Assembly (NCBI GenBank): GCA_022703505.1
Contig: JAKLDN010000009.1
Span: 124,001-188,000, forward strand
Direction: 5' to 3'
Source: Spirochaetota bacterium
Lineage (GTDB): Bacteria; Spirochaetota; Spirochaetia; Treponematales; UBA12059
Length of the DNA stretch: 64,000 bases
Part shown: piece by piece, positions 15,756-24,881 of the stretch
How positions within the stretch are numbered: position 1 is the first letter of the stretch
Layout of the letters: every line of letters starts with the position of its first letter
Program-made: the position numbers and the translations under genes
The notes under the pieces: generated by a model
Told to the model about the DNA's origin: nothing
Seen by the model: the letters and a program-made list of their open reading frames with translations, nothing else
Databases searched by the model: none

Positions 15756-16955
15756 ATGAAGACGCAGGAATACATCGATCTGGACGAGAAATACGGGGCC
15801 CACAACTACCATCCCCTCCCCGTCGTCCTCTCCAAGGCCAAGGGCGTGAAGGTGATCGACCCGGAGGGCAAGGAGTACTTCGATTTCCTGTCCGCCTATT
15901 CCGCGGTCAACCAGGGGCATCTGCACCCCAAGATCGTCAAGGCCGTTCGCGACCAGCTCGACCGGGTCACCCTGACCAGCCGGGCCTTCCACAACGACAA
16001 GATGGGCATGTTCCTGAAGAAGCTCTGCGAGTTCACGGGCTACGAGATGGCCCTTCCCATGAACACCGGGGCCGAGGCCGTGGAGACCGCCATCAAGGCC
16101 GCCCGCCGCTGGGGCGTGGAGGTCAAGGGCGTCCAGAACGGCAAGCAGGAGATCATCTGCATGGAGGACAACTTCCACGGCCGGACCCTGGCCGCCATCT
16201 CCATGTCCAGCGATCCCGATTCCACGGTCAACTACGGTCCCTACGCCCCGGGCTTCATCCGGGTTCCCTATCAGGACATCAAGGCCATCGAAAAAGCCGT
16301 CACCCCGAACACCGTGGCGGTGATCCTGGAACCCATCCAGGGCGAGGCGGGTGTGGTCGTTCCGCCGGAGGGATACCTGAAGGCCGTCCGCGCCCTCTGC
16401 GACAAGAACAAGATGCTGTTCATCGCCGACGAGGTGCAGACCGGGTTCTGCCGGACCGGCAAGCGCTTCGCCTGGGAGCACGAGAACGCCCGGCCGGATA
16501 TCATGTGCCTGGGCAAGGCCTTGGGCGGCGGTGTCATGCCGATCTCCGCCATCGTGGCGGACCACGGGGTCATGAAGGTCTTCACTCCCGGTACCCACGG
16601 CTCCACCTTCGGCGGCAACCCCCTGGCGGGCGCCGTAGGCATCGCCTCCCTGGAGGTGCTGGAGGAAGGCAAGCTCGAGGAGAACGCCGAGCGCCTGGGC
16701 AGGATCTTCCGGGACGAGGTCGCCAAGATCCCCTGCAAGAAGATGGTCCTGGTCCGTGGCAAGGGTCTTCTGAACGCCATCGTCTTCGAGAAGGGCTTCG
16801 AGGCCTGGAACGTCTGCCTGGCCCTCCGGGATGCCGGCCTTCTGGCCAAGCAGACCCACGGCAACATCATCCGCTTCGCCCCACCTCTCGTGATCAACGA
16901 GAAGGAGCTTCGGGAGGCCATCGCCATCATCCGGTCCGTCCTGGAGAAGATCTGA
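15756..16955 (+). CDS. rocD: Ornithine--oxo-acid aminotransferase
   Basis: PLP enzyme converting L-ornithine and 2-oxoglutarate to glutamate semialdehyde and glutamate. The 399 residues match ornithine aminotransferase length and style: LSAYSAVNQGHLHPKI, ALPMNTGAEAVETAIK, CMEDNFHGRTLAAISMSSD, VILEPIQGEAGVVVPP, IADEVQTGFCRTGK, and the PLP lysine in CLGKALGGGVMPISA, then THGSTFGGNPLA. The ATG at 15756 is preceded by GAGGAGG; the longer in-frame start at 15711 lies in the promoter. It sits directly after murE-ddl with its own promoter and terminator. If the wall contains ornithine, this gene would link ornithine pools to wall synthesis. Confidence 0.9.
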   Translation: MKTQEYIDLDEKYGAHNYHPLPVVLSKAKGVKVIDPEGKEYFDFLSAYSAVNQGHLHPKIVKAVRDQLDRVTLTSRAFHNDKMGMFLKKLCEFTGYEMALPMNTGAEAVETAIKAARRWGVEVKGVQNGKQEIICMEDNFHGRTLAAISMSSDPDSTVNYGPYAPGFIRVPYQDIKAIEKAVTPNTVAVILEPIQGEAGVVVPPEGYLKAVRALCDKNKMLFIADEVQTGFCRTGKRFAWEHENARPDIMCLGKALGGGVMPISAIVADHGVMKVFTPGTHGSTFGGNPLAGAVGIASLEVLEEGKLEENAERLGRIFRDEVAKIPCKKMVLVRGKGLLNAIVFEKGFEAWNVCLALRDAGLLAKQTHGNIIRFAPPLVINEKELREAIAIIRSVLEKI

Positions 16956-17017
16956 CGGAGAGCTGAGCGACGGGGCAGGGTTTTGTAAGCTTCGGCTTCG
17001 AGCCTGAGTCCACAGGG

Positions 17018-17063
17018 GGCCGTCCGGGAGGCGCGCGTAGCTTCCCGGACGGCCGTTTTTATT
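17018..17063 (+). terminator. Intrinsic terminator of rocD
   Basis: A 12-bp stem GGCCGTCCGGGA (17018-17029) with TCCCGGACGGCC (17043-17054), followed by GTTTTTATTT. It directly abuts the 3' end of the convergent kinase gene. Confidence 0.85.
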
Positions 17064-18291
17064 TCGCCACGGGCAGGCGCAGCTCGAACACGGAGCCCCC
17101 GCCTTCCCGGGGCCGGTAGGACAGAGTTCCGCCCGCGGTCCGGGCCCACTTCGCGGACAGAGCCAGTCCGATCCCCGAACCCTTTTCCTTGGTCGTGTGG
17201 AAGGGCTCGAAGAGCCGGGCTTCCTCCTCGGGATCCACCCCGGGCCCCCGGTCCAGGACGGACACGACGGCCTGGCCCCTCTTGACACCGCAGGCCAGCT
17301 CCACGGGCAGGTCGGTCCTTCCTTCCATGCTCTCCCGGGCGTTCCGGGCCAGGTTGTCCAGGATGTCCGTGAGCCTACCCCGGTCGATGCGGACCGCCGC
17401 CCCCTCCGTAACGGCGCCCTCCAGACGGACGCCCCCTCCGTGCCGCTTCGCCCAGCCCTCCAGGAATTCCCCCAGGTCCACGGTCTCGGGCCGGCCCTCC
17501 CCGCTCCGGAGGAAATCCCGGATCCGGTCCACCAGGCCTCCCAGCCGGCGGACCTCCTCGTCGATGATGCGAAAGCCCTCCTCGGATCCGCCCCCCAGGG
17601 TCCGGGCCAGGAGGGCTGTCTGGACCCGGATGACCCCCAGGGGGTTCTTGATCTCGTGGGCCAGGGTCCGGGCGGCTTCCCCGAGTTGTACCAGCTCCCG
17701 GTTCCGGTATTCCCGGTCCCTTAGGTCGAGGTTCCTGCGGTACAGGTGCACAAGGAGCGCGTAGGCGGCCCCCAGGGCCGCGGTGATCGCCAGTGCGCCG
17801 GCGCTCAGGGCCCGCTGTTCCCTCCGGAAGGACCCGAGGCCGTATTCGATGTAGGCGAACCTCGCGGCCCCTCCCATGGGCATCATCATGCCGCTTCCCG
17901 GGCGGTCCGGCCTGCCGGGGACGGGCCTGCGCAGGGGATCCATTCCGAAGGGCCGGACCAGGATGAAGGACGAGTCGGTGAACCTCCGGGCGGAGGCCGG
18001 GTCCTGGAGTATCTCCGGGGCCAGGCGATCCGGGGTCCGGCCGTGCTGGTAGAGCCGGGTCCCGTCCGACCGATACAGCCCGAAGCCGAGAATCCTGTCG
18101 TCCGGGGGCATGACGGCTCCAGGGTCCCGGTACATGTCCGTCAGGGCCGTCAGGGCGCGGTAGACCTCGTACTCCGCGTAGAGCCTCCGTGTGGACCTCT
18201 CCCGGAGCACAAAGGCCCAGACCAGGAACACGATGCACAGGGCGGCAGCCGCGGTTCCGAAGGTGAAGATCACGGTCCGAATGCGCTTCAT
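17059..18291 (-). CDS. Membrane sensor histidine kinase, orphan
   Basis: Two-component sensor of 410 residues. A first membrane helix lies at about residues 6-28. An extracytoplasmic sensor of about 135 residues follows, rich in Pro, Arg and Met near PGSGMMMPMGGAARF. A second membrane helix is at about 163-185. A short linker leads to the HisKA motif LAHEIKNPLGVI (phospho-His near 213), then N-box DNLARNARES, G1 DRGPGVD, F-box FEPFHTTKEKGSG and G2 GIGLAL. No response regulator is adjacent, so the partner lies elsewhere. A TTCCTG-17-TATACT promoter ends 9 nt before the ATG, so the mRNA has almost no leader. It is divergent from the TPR protein gene. Confidence 0.9.
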   Translation of the reverse strand: MKRIRTVIFTFGTAAAALCIVFLVWAFVLRERSTRRLYAEYEVYRALTALTDMYRDPGAVMPPDDRILGFGLYRSDGTRLYQHGRTPDRLAPEILQDPASARRFTDSSFILVRPFGMDPLRRPVPGRPDRPGSGMMMPMGGAARFAYIEYGLGSFRREQRALSAGALAITAALGAAYALLVHLYRRNLDLRDREYRNRELVQLGEAARTLAHEIKNPLGVIRVQTALLARTLGGGSEEGFRIIDEEVRRLGGLVDRIRDFLRSGEGRPETVDLGEFLEGWAKRHGGGVRLEGAVTEGAAVRIDRGRLTDILDNLARNARESMEGRTDLPVELACGVKRGQAVVSVLDRGPGVDPEEEARLFEPFHTTKEKGSGIGLALSAKWARTAGGTLSYRPREGGGSVFELRLPVAK

Positions 18292-18328
18292 GGCATCCCA
18301 GTATATCCCGCTCAGGACGGGGCAGGAA
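18291..18328 (-). promoter_or_regulatory. Histidine kinase promoter, nearly leaderless
   Basis: Minus strand TTCCTG (18328-18323), 17-nt spacer, TATACT (18305-18300), ATG 9 nt later. No ribosome-binding site. Confidence 0.55.
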
Positions 18329-18357
18329 GGCGCCGCGCCGTTTTTCCGTCCTTCGTA

Positions 18358-18393
18358 TTGCCCCTCCCGGCGGAGCCGGGTAGAATCGTTCCA
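18358..18393 (+). promoter_or_regulatory. TPR-protein promoter, leaderless
   Basis: TTGCCC (18358-18363), exact 17-nt spacer, TAGAAT (18381-18386), ATG exactly 7 nt later at 18393. No Shine-Dalgarno sequence. Confidence 0.65.
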
Positions 18394-20321
18394 TGACGAA
18401 CGCCGAGGGATCCGACCTGCTCCGAAAAGCCCTGGAGGCCGGATCCCGGAGGGACTACGAGTCCGCGGCGGACATCCTCACCCGCATCGTCTCCGAGACG
18501 GACGAGTTCCCCGAGGCGCTCCTCTACCTGGGCCGGAGCCTCCACTCCCTGGGCGATTTCGGAAAGGCCATCGGGGCCTTCCGGCTCTACCTCCGTGACA
18601 CGAGCGCCAAGCCGGAAGGCTGGTTTTTCCTGGGCCGGACCTACCTCGCCGTCTCCCGCCCCCTGGAGTCCGCCCGCTGCCTGCGCAAGGCCTTGGAGCT
18701 CGGGGCGGACGGCGCGGAAACCTGGTCTCTCCTGGGCTTGGCGGCCCTTCGCCTGCGCAAGAGCAAGGCTTCCGTGGAGGCCCTGGAGCGGGCGGTCACG
18801 ATGGCCCCCGGCAATCCCCGGGTGTTCCGGGGCTACCTGAACGCCCTCTTCGTCCACGCCGTGCGGACCCTGAACCGCGGCGACCCGGACATGGCCCGGC
18901 AGATGCTCTCCTTCGTGATCGCCAACGGCCTGGACGGGGTCCCCCAGAGGCTCTGGCGCAGCCGAGCCTACCGGGAGCTCCGCCGCATCCCCGAGGCCCT
19001 GGCGGACTGCCGGGCGGCCCTTTCGGAGAACCCCAAGGACCCGGGGCTCCTGACCCTGGAGGCCCTCCTGCTCCTGGCCGACGGCAGTCCCGAGGACGCG
19101 GCCGCGGCATCGACCCGCCTCCGGTCCCTGTGGCCCGACATGGACGGGGTCGCCTGGACCGAGGATTCCCTGGAGCGTTATCGCGCCGTTGCCCTGCTGA
19201 GGGACGGCGATCACGCGGGCGCCCTGCGGGCCGCGGTGGGGATCCTACGCAGGGAGGGTCCCGACGCGGGCATGCGGGCACTGGCCGCGGAGGCCTGCCG
19301 CGAACTGGGACGCTTCGACCGCGCCGTGGAACACCTTACGCGGGCCCTGGAGTTGGATCCCGGGAACCCCGACCTCCTCTTCGAGCGGGCCGTCTGCCGA
19401 TGGCGGCTCTCGGAGTTCCAGGAAGCCCTTGCGGATTTCGGCAGGGCCCGCAGGGCGGGGGCGGACGCGGACGCGGTGGAGTACTGGTCCGTCCTGTGCC
19501 GCTGCCGACTCGGGCAGGGAGGTCCCTCGGTCCTGGAGTCCCTCCAGAAGATGCTGCGGCTCCGTCCTGCGGACCCCCCGCTCATGTTCGCCCTCGGGGA
19601 AGCCCTCTATAAGGACGGCCGGCCGGACCTGGCCCGGAACTGGTTCGACAGGACCTTCCAGGCGGATCCGATGCACGAGATGGCCGCCCTCTACCGGATA
19701 TCCAGCCGGGAATCCCTGGGCGACCGGGAAGGAGCCTTCGAGGCGTACGCGGACTACCTGGAGCGGTGGCCGGACAACTCGGAGATCCGGCGGGAATACG
19801 TCGGGGCCCTGATGGCCGCCCGGCGCTTCGCCGACGCGGCCGCCGGGATCGAGGCGGGGATCCCCTACGAGCCGCCGGGAAACCGAGACCACGCCGCCTT
19901 GGCGGCCTGTTACCGCAACATCGGCCGGTACCGGGAGGCCGGGACCCTCTATCGCTCCCTCCTGCGGGCCTCCCCGAAGAACGAGGATTTCCTTCTGGGC
20001 CTGGCCCTGTGCCTGGACAAATCGGGCTCCGGCGCCACCGCCGTCGAGCTCCTGGAGAAGGGAGCGCCCTACGTCGGAACGTCCGGCCCCTGGTCCGCCC
20101 TGGGGATCCTGTATGCCCGCAGGGGCCGGGTCGAGCGGGCCCTGGAAGCCTTCCGGAAGGCCGCGGATCTCGACCCGCGGGATCCCAAGCCCCTTCGCAA
20201 CCTGGCCCGGATCTACGAGAAGACCGGCCTTGCGGACCTGGCGAAGAAATACAAGGCCCGAGCCGCTGCGGCGGAGAGAAGCTCAAAGACCCCGGAATCC
20301 CTTGCCAAACCGGGCAGATAG
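18393..20321 (+). CDS. Large tetratricopeptide-repeat protein
   Basis: A 642-residue protein built almost wholly of TPR-like helix pairs; examples are EALLYLGRSLHSLGDFGKAIGAF, GWFFLGRTYLAVSRPLESA and WSALGILYARRGRVERALEAF. No signal peptide or membrane helix is visible, so it is probably a cytoplasmic scaffold for protein contacts. The repeats cover residues from about 10 to the end, with a less regular segment near 155-300. I cannot assign a partner. It is divergent from the histidine kinase across 101 nt. The start is fixed by a leaderless promoter. The promoter of the next gene overlaps its stop codon. Confidence 0.85.
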   Translation: MTNAEGSDLLRKALEAGSRRDYESAADILTRIVSETDEFPEALLYLGRSLHSLGDFGKAIGAFRLYLRDTSAKPEGWFFLGRTYLAVSRPLESARCLRKALELGADGAETWSLLGLAALRLRKSKASVEALERAVTMAPGNPRVFRGYLNALFVHAVRTLNRGDPDMARQMLSFVIANGLDGVPQRLWRSRAYRELRRIPEALADCRAALSENPKDPGLLTLEALLLLADGSPEDAAAASTRLRSLWPDMDGVAWTEDSLERYRAVALLRDGDHAGALRAAVGILRREGPDAGMRALAAEACRELGRFDRAVEHLTRALELDPGNPDLLFERAVCRWRLSEFQEALADFGRARRAGADADAVEYWSVLCRCRLGQGGPSVLESLQKMLRLRPADPPLMFALGEALYKDGRPDLARNWFDRTFQADPMHEMAALYRISSRESLGDREGAFEAYADYLERWPDNSEIRREYVGALMAARRFADAAAGIEAGIPYEPPGNRDHAALAACYRNIGRYREAGTLYRSLLRASPKNEDFLLGLALCLDKSGSGATAVELLEKGAPYVGTSGPWSALGILYARRGRVERALEAFRKAADLDPRDPKPLRNLARIYEKTGLADLAKKYKARAAAAERSSKTPESLAKPGR

Positions 20322-20344
20322 TCTATACTCGAACCGTTAGGAGG
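20302..20344 (+). promoter_or_regulatory. Promoter and ribosome-binding site of 185-aa hypothetical
   Basis: TTGCCA (20302-20307), 16-nt spacer, TATACT (20324-20329), then AGGAGG (20339-20344) five nt before the ATG at 20350. It overlaps the TPR gene stop. Confidence 0.6.
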
Positions 20345-20349
20345 AATGT

Positions 20350-20907
20350 ATGTCCCTAAAAGCCATGGACCTCTTCGACGCCTACGCGAAAAGCCAGCTC
20401 CCCAAGGACCACGGCTTCATCGTGTCGTCCTTTTTCAGCCCGAACTCCGCCTACTCCCGGTACGAGGTGGTCTCGTACAACAACGTGAAATCCATCTACC
20501 CCTCCGGCGAGGGGCTCACCTTCCAGACGGACGGCAAGAAGCTGTTCATCCTGGTGGAACCCCAGAACTACGCGAAGAAGAGCGAGGAACCCTACGTCCG
20601 ATCCAGCACGGAACAGATCCCCCTCCGCTTCAGCGAGCTACACTGCCACACCGCCAAGAACCAGACCCGCGTCTATTACGGCAAGAAGGCCGTCCTGTCC
20701 TACGGCGCCTTCACCATCCTTAAGCCCACGGGCATCAACTTCTCCTTCTGTTTCTACTATCTTCCCGATATGTTCGATTCCATGCGCATATTCTTCGAGA
20801 AGACCTTCAACAAGGAAGCCGGGGTCCCCCTGGCGGACGCCAAGAAGGTGGCCGCGGCGGTGGTCGAGACCGCCAAGCAGGCCCTGGCCGTGGAGTTCAC
20901 TTCCTAG
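20350..20907 (+). CDS. Conserved hypothetical, 185 aa
   Basis: I do not recognise this protein. It starts MSLKAMDLFDAYAKSQLPKD, has a mixed alpha/beta composition with many aromatic residues (SSFFSPNSAYSRYEVVSYNN, FSFCFYYLPDMFDSM), no signal peptide and no membrane helix. Its Lys-rich, Tyr-rich make-up differs from the Arg/Ala-rich neighbours and suggests a well-expressed cytoplasmic protein. The start is fixed by AGGAGG. It precedes, convergently, ppdK of the Treponema-type cluster and may be a spirochaete-specific protein. Confidence 0.65.
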   Translation: MSLKAMDLFDAYAKSQLPKDHGFIVSSFFSPNSAYSRYEVVSYNNVKSIYPSGEGLTFQTDGKKLFILVEPQNYAKKSEEPYVRSSTEQIPLRFSELHCHTAKNQTRVYYGKKAVLSYGAFTILKPTGINFSFCFYYLPDMFDSMRIFFEKTFNKEAGVPLADAKKVAAAVVETAKQALAVEFTS

Positions 20908-20925
20908 GGCAGAGTCGACCTTCCG

Positions 20926-20962
20926 GGATAAAACGGCCGGCCCCCTCTCGGGAGCCGGCCGT
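20926..20962 (-). terminator. Intrinsic terminator of ppdK
   Basis: Minus strand ACGGCCGGC/GCCGGCCGT stem (arms 20962-20954 and 20941-20933) followed by TTTTATCC. It lies between the convergent hypothetical and ppdK. Confidence 0.75.
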
Positions 20963-21000
20963 TCGCGTTTCGGGAATCCCGACCGATTCGCGGCGGAACC

Positions 21001-23652
21001 CTAGACGGACTTGGCCTGCTTGGAAGCCTCCAGTTCCGCCTGGGCGATGGCCAGGAGAGCCAGGGGCACCTGGTAGGGGGAGCAGGATACGTAGTCCAGC
21101 CCCGCCTCCATGCAGAAGCGGATGTTGTCCGGGTTGGCCCCGTGCTCACCGCAGAGGCCCGCCACCAGGTTGGGACGGGTCATCTTGCCGCGCCGCACGG
21201 CCATGCCGATGAGCTCCTTGACCGGCGTGGTGAGCACCGAGAAGGGGTTTCCGTCGATCAGGTCGAACTGGGAGTAGTCGGGCATGAACCCGTTGAAGTC
21301 GTCCCGGGAGATCCCGAGGGTCGTCTGGGTCAGGTCGTTGGTCCCGAAGCTGAAGAACTCCGAATACCGGGCGATCTCCCCGGAGGAGAGCGCAGCGGCG
21401 GGAAGCTCGATCATGGTTCCTATCTTGTAGGGCAGGGCCTTGGCCTTGAGCTCCTTGCGCACCTGCTCCTCGATCTCCACGAGACCCGCGTAGGTCTTGC
21501 CCTCGATCTTCTTGCCGTACACGATCAGCTTGAGCTCCGAGGAATTCATGATGATGGGAATCATGATCTCCGGCCGGACATCGACCTTCTCGGACTTGAG
21601 CTTGTAGGCGGCCTCGAAGATGGCCCGGACCTGCATCTCGTAGATCTCGGGATAGCTCACCGCGATGCGGCAGCCCCGGTGGCCCAGCATGGGGTTGAAC
21701 TCCGCCAGGGCGTCGAAGCGCGCCCGGATCTCGGACTTGGAGAGGCTCGTGCCCCCCTTGCCCGCCCCCATGTACTTGAGGAAGATCTCCATCTCGTTCT
21801 CGTTGTGGGGCAGGAACTCGTGCAAGGGGGCGTCCAGGAGACGGATGGTGACTTCCTTGCCCGCCATGGTCTTGAACAGGCCGTAGAAGTCCTCCCTCTG
21901 CATGCCCTGGAGCTTGGCCAAGGCCTTGAGGCGGTCCTTCTTGCTGTCCGCCAGGATCATCTCCCGGAAGGTGTTGATCCGCTTCTCGTTGAAGAACATG
22001 TGTTCCGTGCGGCAAAGTCCGATGCCCTCCGCCCCGAACGAGAGGGCCAGGGCCGCGTCCCGGGGGCTGTCCGAGTTGGCCCGGACGTGGAAGTCCTTCA
22101 TGGACTTCTTGGCCAAGGCGATGAACTCGAGGAGGCCGGACTCGTCGGGTTTGGGCTCGATCAGGTCCGCCTTGCCGAACCATACCATGGGTTCCCCGTA
22201 GAAGGGGATGTTGATGGTCAGGTAGTCGCCCTCGGAGATGGTCATATCCCCCAGGGTGGCCTTCTTGCCCCGTATACGGAGATCCGGCTTGACCAGGGAG
22301 ACCTTTCCATACTGCCGGGCCACGACGGAGGCGTGGGCCGAGTACCCGCCCTCGGTGGACAGGACTCCCGTGGCCACCTCGATGGCCTTGACGTCGTCCG
22401 CGAAAGTGGCGGGCATGCAGAGGATCATCCGCTTGTCCTGACCCTTCTGCTGGGCCACCCGGTGGGCGTCCAGCAAGGCCTCGGTGGTGAAATAGACCCG
22501 CCCGATCGCCGCTCCCGGAGCTCCCGCGATGCCCCCGGTAACGCCCTTCAGCTTCTTCACGGAAGCGAGGTCCACGATGGGATGGAGGATCTCGTTCAGG
22601 CGGCCCGGCTTGATGGAGTTGACCACGAAGGCATCGTCCACGATCCTGCGCTTGTTGAGGTCCAGAAGGAGCTGGATGTCCGCCTGGGTGCTCTTGGCCA
22701 CCACCTGGCGCTGCTCGATCAGCCACAGCTTCTTGTTCTCGATGGTGAACCGGATCTGGCGGATCTCCCGCAGGTGGTCCTCCAGCTTCCGGGCCACCGC
22801 CTCCAGGTCCTTGAGGTAGGCCGGGGCGATCTTGTTGACGTCCTGGCCCTGGGCTCCGATCTCGTTGAACCGCTCCTGGTAGAAGTCGCCCTGGAGCTTC
22901 TTCTCCCCGGTGACGACGTTCCGGGTGAAATATGCCCCCGAGGCGGAGTCCTTGCCGTAGTTTCCGTAGACCATGGGCTGGACTAGGATGGCCGTGTCAT
23001 CCGCGTCCTGCTCGTCCAGTTCCAGCAGGCGGGAGACCCGCTTCATGGCCAGGTCGAGCTGGACCCAGGGATCGTCGAAGAAGCCCTTGGGCAGGAGGGC
23101 CTCGTAGGCCTGGATCACCGCCTCCGAGGAATCGGAGAACTTCTCCACGTCCAGGGCCTTTTCCGCCTTCGCCAGGGCCGCCCGGATCTTGTCCAGGTCC
23201 TTGGCCCGGCCCTCCATGTCCGCGACCCGCTCCTCAACCTTGAGCATGCCCCGGATCAGGAAGAGGACCTCGTGGGCCCCGAACCGCGCCCCGACCCAGG
23301 TGTTGAAGCCCGCCACGTTGCCCCGGACCAGGCCGAAGTTGTGGAGGGTCGGGTAATCCGAGACGGCCAGGTTGGGGGAAATCACCATCTTGAAGAGGAG
23401 GGGGTTCTTGGGATCCGCGTACTTCTTCCCGACCACGTCCTCGATCTTCTTGATCACCGGCCGTACCGCGGCGGCCACGTCCTCCTTGGCCAGGTGTCCG
23501 GCCACCTCCGCGTCCACGATGAAGCCCGGCAGGATGGGCAGCCCGAGCTCGGCGAACTCGTTGGCCTGCCGGCCCCGCTGGCCGAGCTTCTCGGGATCCA
23601 CCGTTTTCTTGATCGTATCCTTCTGGCTGAAATAATGTATGTTCGCTTTCAT
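21001..23652 (-). CDS. ppdK: Pyruvate, phosphate dikinase
   Basis: Interconverts pyruvate + ATP + phosphate and PEP + AMP + pyrophosphate. It is typical of pyrophosphate-linked glycolysis in treponemes. The 883 residues fit the family. Domain order: N-terminal ATP-grasp part (residues about 1-340), phosphohistidine domain with GVLSTEGGYSAHASVVAR (His near 430), then the C-terminal TIM-barrel with GLCRTEHMFF, NPMLGHRGCR, FFSFGTNDLTQ and the catalytic Cys in GLCGEHGANPDN. The phosphohistidine loop reads YSAH rather than the usual TSHA. AGGAG precedes the ATG at 23652. Position next to a linker protein and cfpA matches Treponema (TP0746). Confidence 0.95.
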   Translation of the reverse strand: MKANIHYFSQKDTIKKTVDPEKLGQRGRQANEFAELGLPILPGFIVDAEVAGHLAKEDVAAAVRPVIKKIEDVVGKKYADPKNPLLFKMVISPNLAVSDYPTLHNFGLVRGNVAGFNTWVGARFGAHEVLFLIRGMLKVEERVADMEGRAKDLDKIRAALAKAEKALDVEKFSDSSEAVIQAYEALLPKGFFDDPWVQLDLAMKRVSRLLELDEQDADDTAILVQPMVYGNYGKDSASGAYFTRNVVTGEKKLQGDFYQERFNEIGAQGQDVNKIAPAYLKDLEAVARKLEDHLREIRQIRFTIENKKLWLIEQRQVVAKSTQADIQLLLDLNKRRIVDDAFVVNSIKPGRLNEILHPIVDLASVKKLKGVTGGIAGAPGAAIGRVYFTTEALLDAHRVAQQKGQDKRMILCMPATFADDVKAIEVATGVLSTEGGYSAHASVVARQYGKVSLVKPDLRIRGKKATLGDMTISEGDYLTINIPFYGEPMVWFGKADLIEPKPDESGLLEFIALAKKSMKDFHVRANSDSPRDAALALSFGAEGIGLCRTEHMFFNEKRINTFREMILADSKKDRLKALAKLQGMQREDFYGLFKTMAGKEVTIRLLDAPLHEFLPHNENEMEIFLKYMGAGKGGTSLSKSEIRARFDALAEFNPMLGHRGCRIAVSYPEIYEMQVRAIFEAAYKLKSEKVDVRPEIMIPIIMNSSELKLIVYGKKIEGKTYAGLVEIEEQVRKELKAKALPYKIGTMIELPAAALSSGEIARYSEFFSFGTNDLTQTTLGISRDDFNGFMPDYSQFDLIDGNPFSVLTTPVKELIGMAVRRGKMTRPNLVAGLCGEHGANPDNIRFCMEAGLDYVSCSPYQVPLALLAIAQAELEASKQAKSV

Positions 23653-23674
23653 GACGGCTCCTGGTTATCGTCGA

Positions 23675-24727
23675 TTAGAACAGCGGCAATACGCTGTTCA
23701 CGGGCCCCTTCAGGAAGGCCTCGAACAAGTGGCTGGCTCCCTGCTGGAGGTATCGCAGGAGCTTGGCCACGTCCCCGATCTGTTCGCCGACGACGGCGAA
23801 TTGGATCGTAGTGCCCCGCTTGACCTTGCCCCACTTGAACAGGGCATTCAGGTTGGTGATCCGTTCCCGATCGTAGTAGACGATGACGTCCAGGTCCGGG
23901 TGCTTGGTCCGGTAGCTCTCGATGATCCGTTTCCAGGCTTCCACGTTTCCGTTGTGGAACAGCTCGTTCGTCACCAGCACGGAATACATGGGGGTCATGC
24001 GGACCCCGGGCCGGAGGGCCGGGGCCGCCGCGGCGGATTCCTCGGCGACCGCGGCCGCCTTCTTGGGCACCGGAGGCGGAACGGGCACGGCCTTGGCCGA
24101 CGTTTTCTTACCCGCCCCGGCGCCCTTCTTGGCGGCGGCGAGCTTGGCGACGGGCTTGGCCGCGGGTGCGGCCTTGGTAGCGGCCGAGGGCCGGGCTTTG
24201 TAGGAACACTCTCCCTTGAGCAGGGCGGCGGGGGGCTTCACGGCCTTTCCCGCGAACAGGTCGATCAGGAACCGTGCCGCGGTCCCGAAGAGCATGGGAT
24301 CCGCCTTCCGGCCGAAGGCTCCCGCGTACACCACCAAAAGCTCGTACTTGTTGAGGTGCTCCAGACGTGCCAGGTGGGCCGGATTCTTGGGATTGACCGC
24401 GATCGGACCCAGGTCCGGGTGGTAATACACGGCCACGAGGTCCACGGCGTTCCAGCCGGCGACCGCCGAGGCCACGCTCCCTATGTCCCCCTCGGAGGGA
24501 AGGTTCTCGGACAGGCTCACGTAACCGAACTTGTCCACGAGGACCATGGAAACCAGGGGAGGCACGGATTCCTGGGTGATGGATTTGTCCTCCAGGAGCT
24601 CCGCGATCAGGTCCGCGAGGTTTTCCTTGGCCCCCACCCGTTCCACGACGCCCAGGGTGGATTTTATTTGCCGTACCGAGGCGTTGAAGCCATCCCGGTT
24701 CGCCAGGTTCTCGAATTGACAGCCCAT
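23675..24727 (-). CDS. Treponema-type hypothetical between ppdK and cfpA (TP0747-like position)
   Basis: 350 residues in three parts. The N-terminal region of about 175 residues (LADLIAELLEDKSITQESVP, FGYVSLSENLPSEGDIGS) contains a possible small alpha/beta domain. A flexible Ala/Lys/Pro linker (about 180-250) follows. The C-terminal domain of about 100 residues (YSVLVTNELFHNGNVEAWKRII, HPDLDVIVYYDRERI) ends LPLF. No signal peptide or catalytic motif is recognised. AAGGAG lies upstream of the ATG at 24727. It is 22 nt from ppdK and downstream of the cfpA terminator, so it may be read with ppdK. Conserved location beside cfpA suggests a role linked to the filaments (inference). Confidence 0.75.
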   Translation of the reverse strand: MGCQFENLANRDGFNASVRQIKSTLGVVERVGAKENLADLIAELLEDKSITQESVPPLVSMVLVDKFGYVSLSENLPSEGDIGSVASAVAGWNAVDLVAVYYHPDLGPIAVNPKNPAHLARLEHLNKYELLVVYAGAFGRKADPMLFGTAARFLIDLFAGKAVKPPAALLKGECSYKARPSAATKAAPAAKPVAKLAAAKKGAGAGKKTSAKAVPVPPPVPKKAAAVAEESAAAAPALRPGVRMTPMYSVLVTNELFHNGNVEAWKRIIESYRTKHPDLDVIVYYDRERITNLNALFKWGKVKRGTTIQFAVVGEQIGDVAKLLRYLQQGASHLFEAFLKGPVNSVLPLF

Positions 24728-24830
24728 CTATGCGCTCCTTTCATCCTTATAACTTTCGAGTTTCGCGCCTGCCGCCCGATTTTTCAAGTCCGCGGCGGGT
24801 CGTTCCCCCGTTCCCTGCCGCGATCCGGGA

Positions 24831-24863
24831 AAGAAAAAGGCCCCCCGAGGAAATCGGGGGGCC
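24831..24863 (-). terminator. Intrinsic terminator of cfpA
   Basis: Minus strand GGCCCCCCGA/TCGGGGGGCC stem (arms 24863-24854 and 24848-24839) followed by TTTTTCTT. It lies 19 nt beyond the cfpA stop. Confidence 0.9.
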
Positions 24864-24881
24864 TGTCGCGGCGAATCGTGC

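Noticed and set aside
18292..18392. Response regulator for the histidine kinase
   Set aside because: The gap is only 101 nt, and the neighbours are a TPR protein and rocD; the partner is not in the window.
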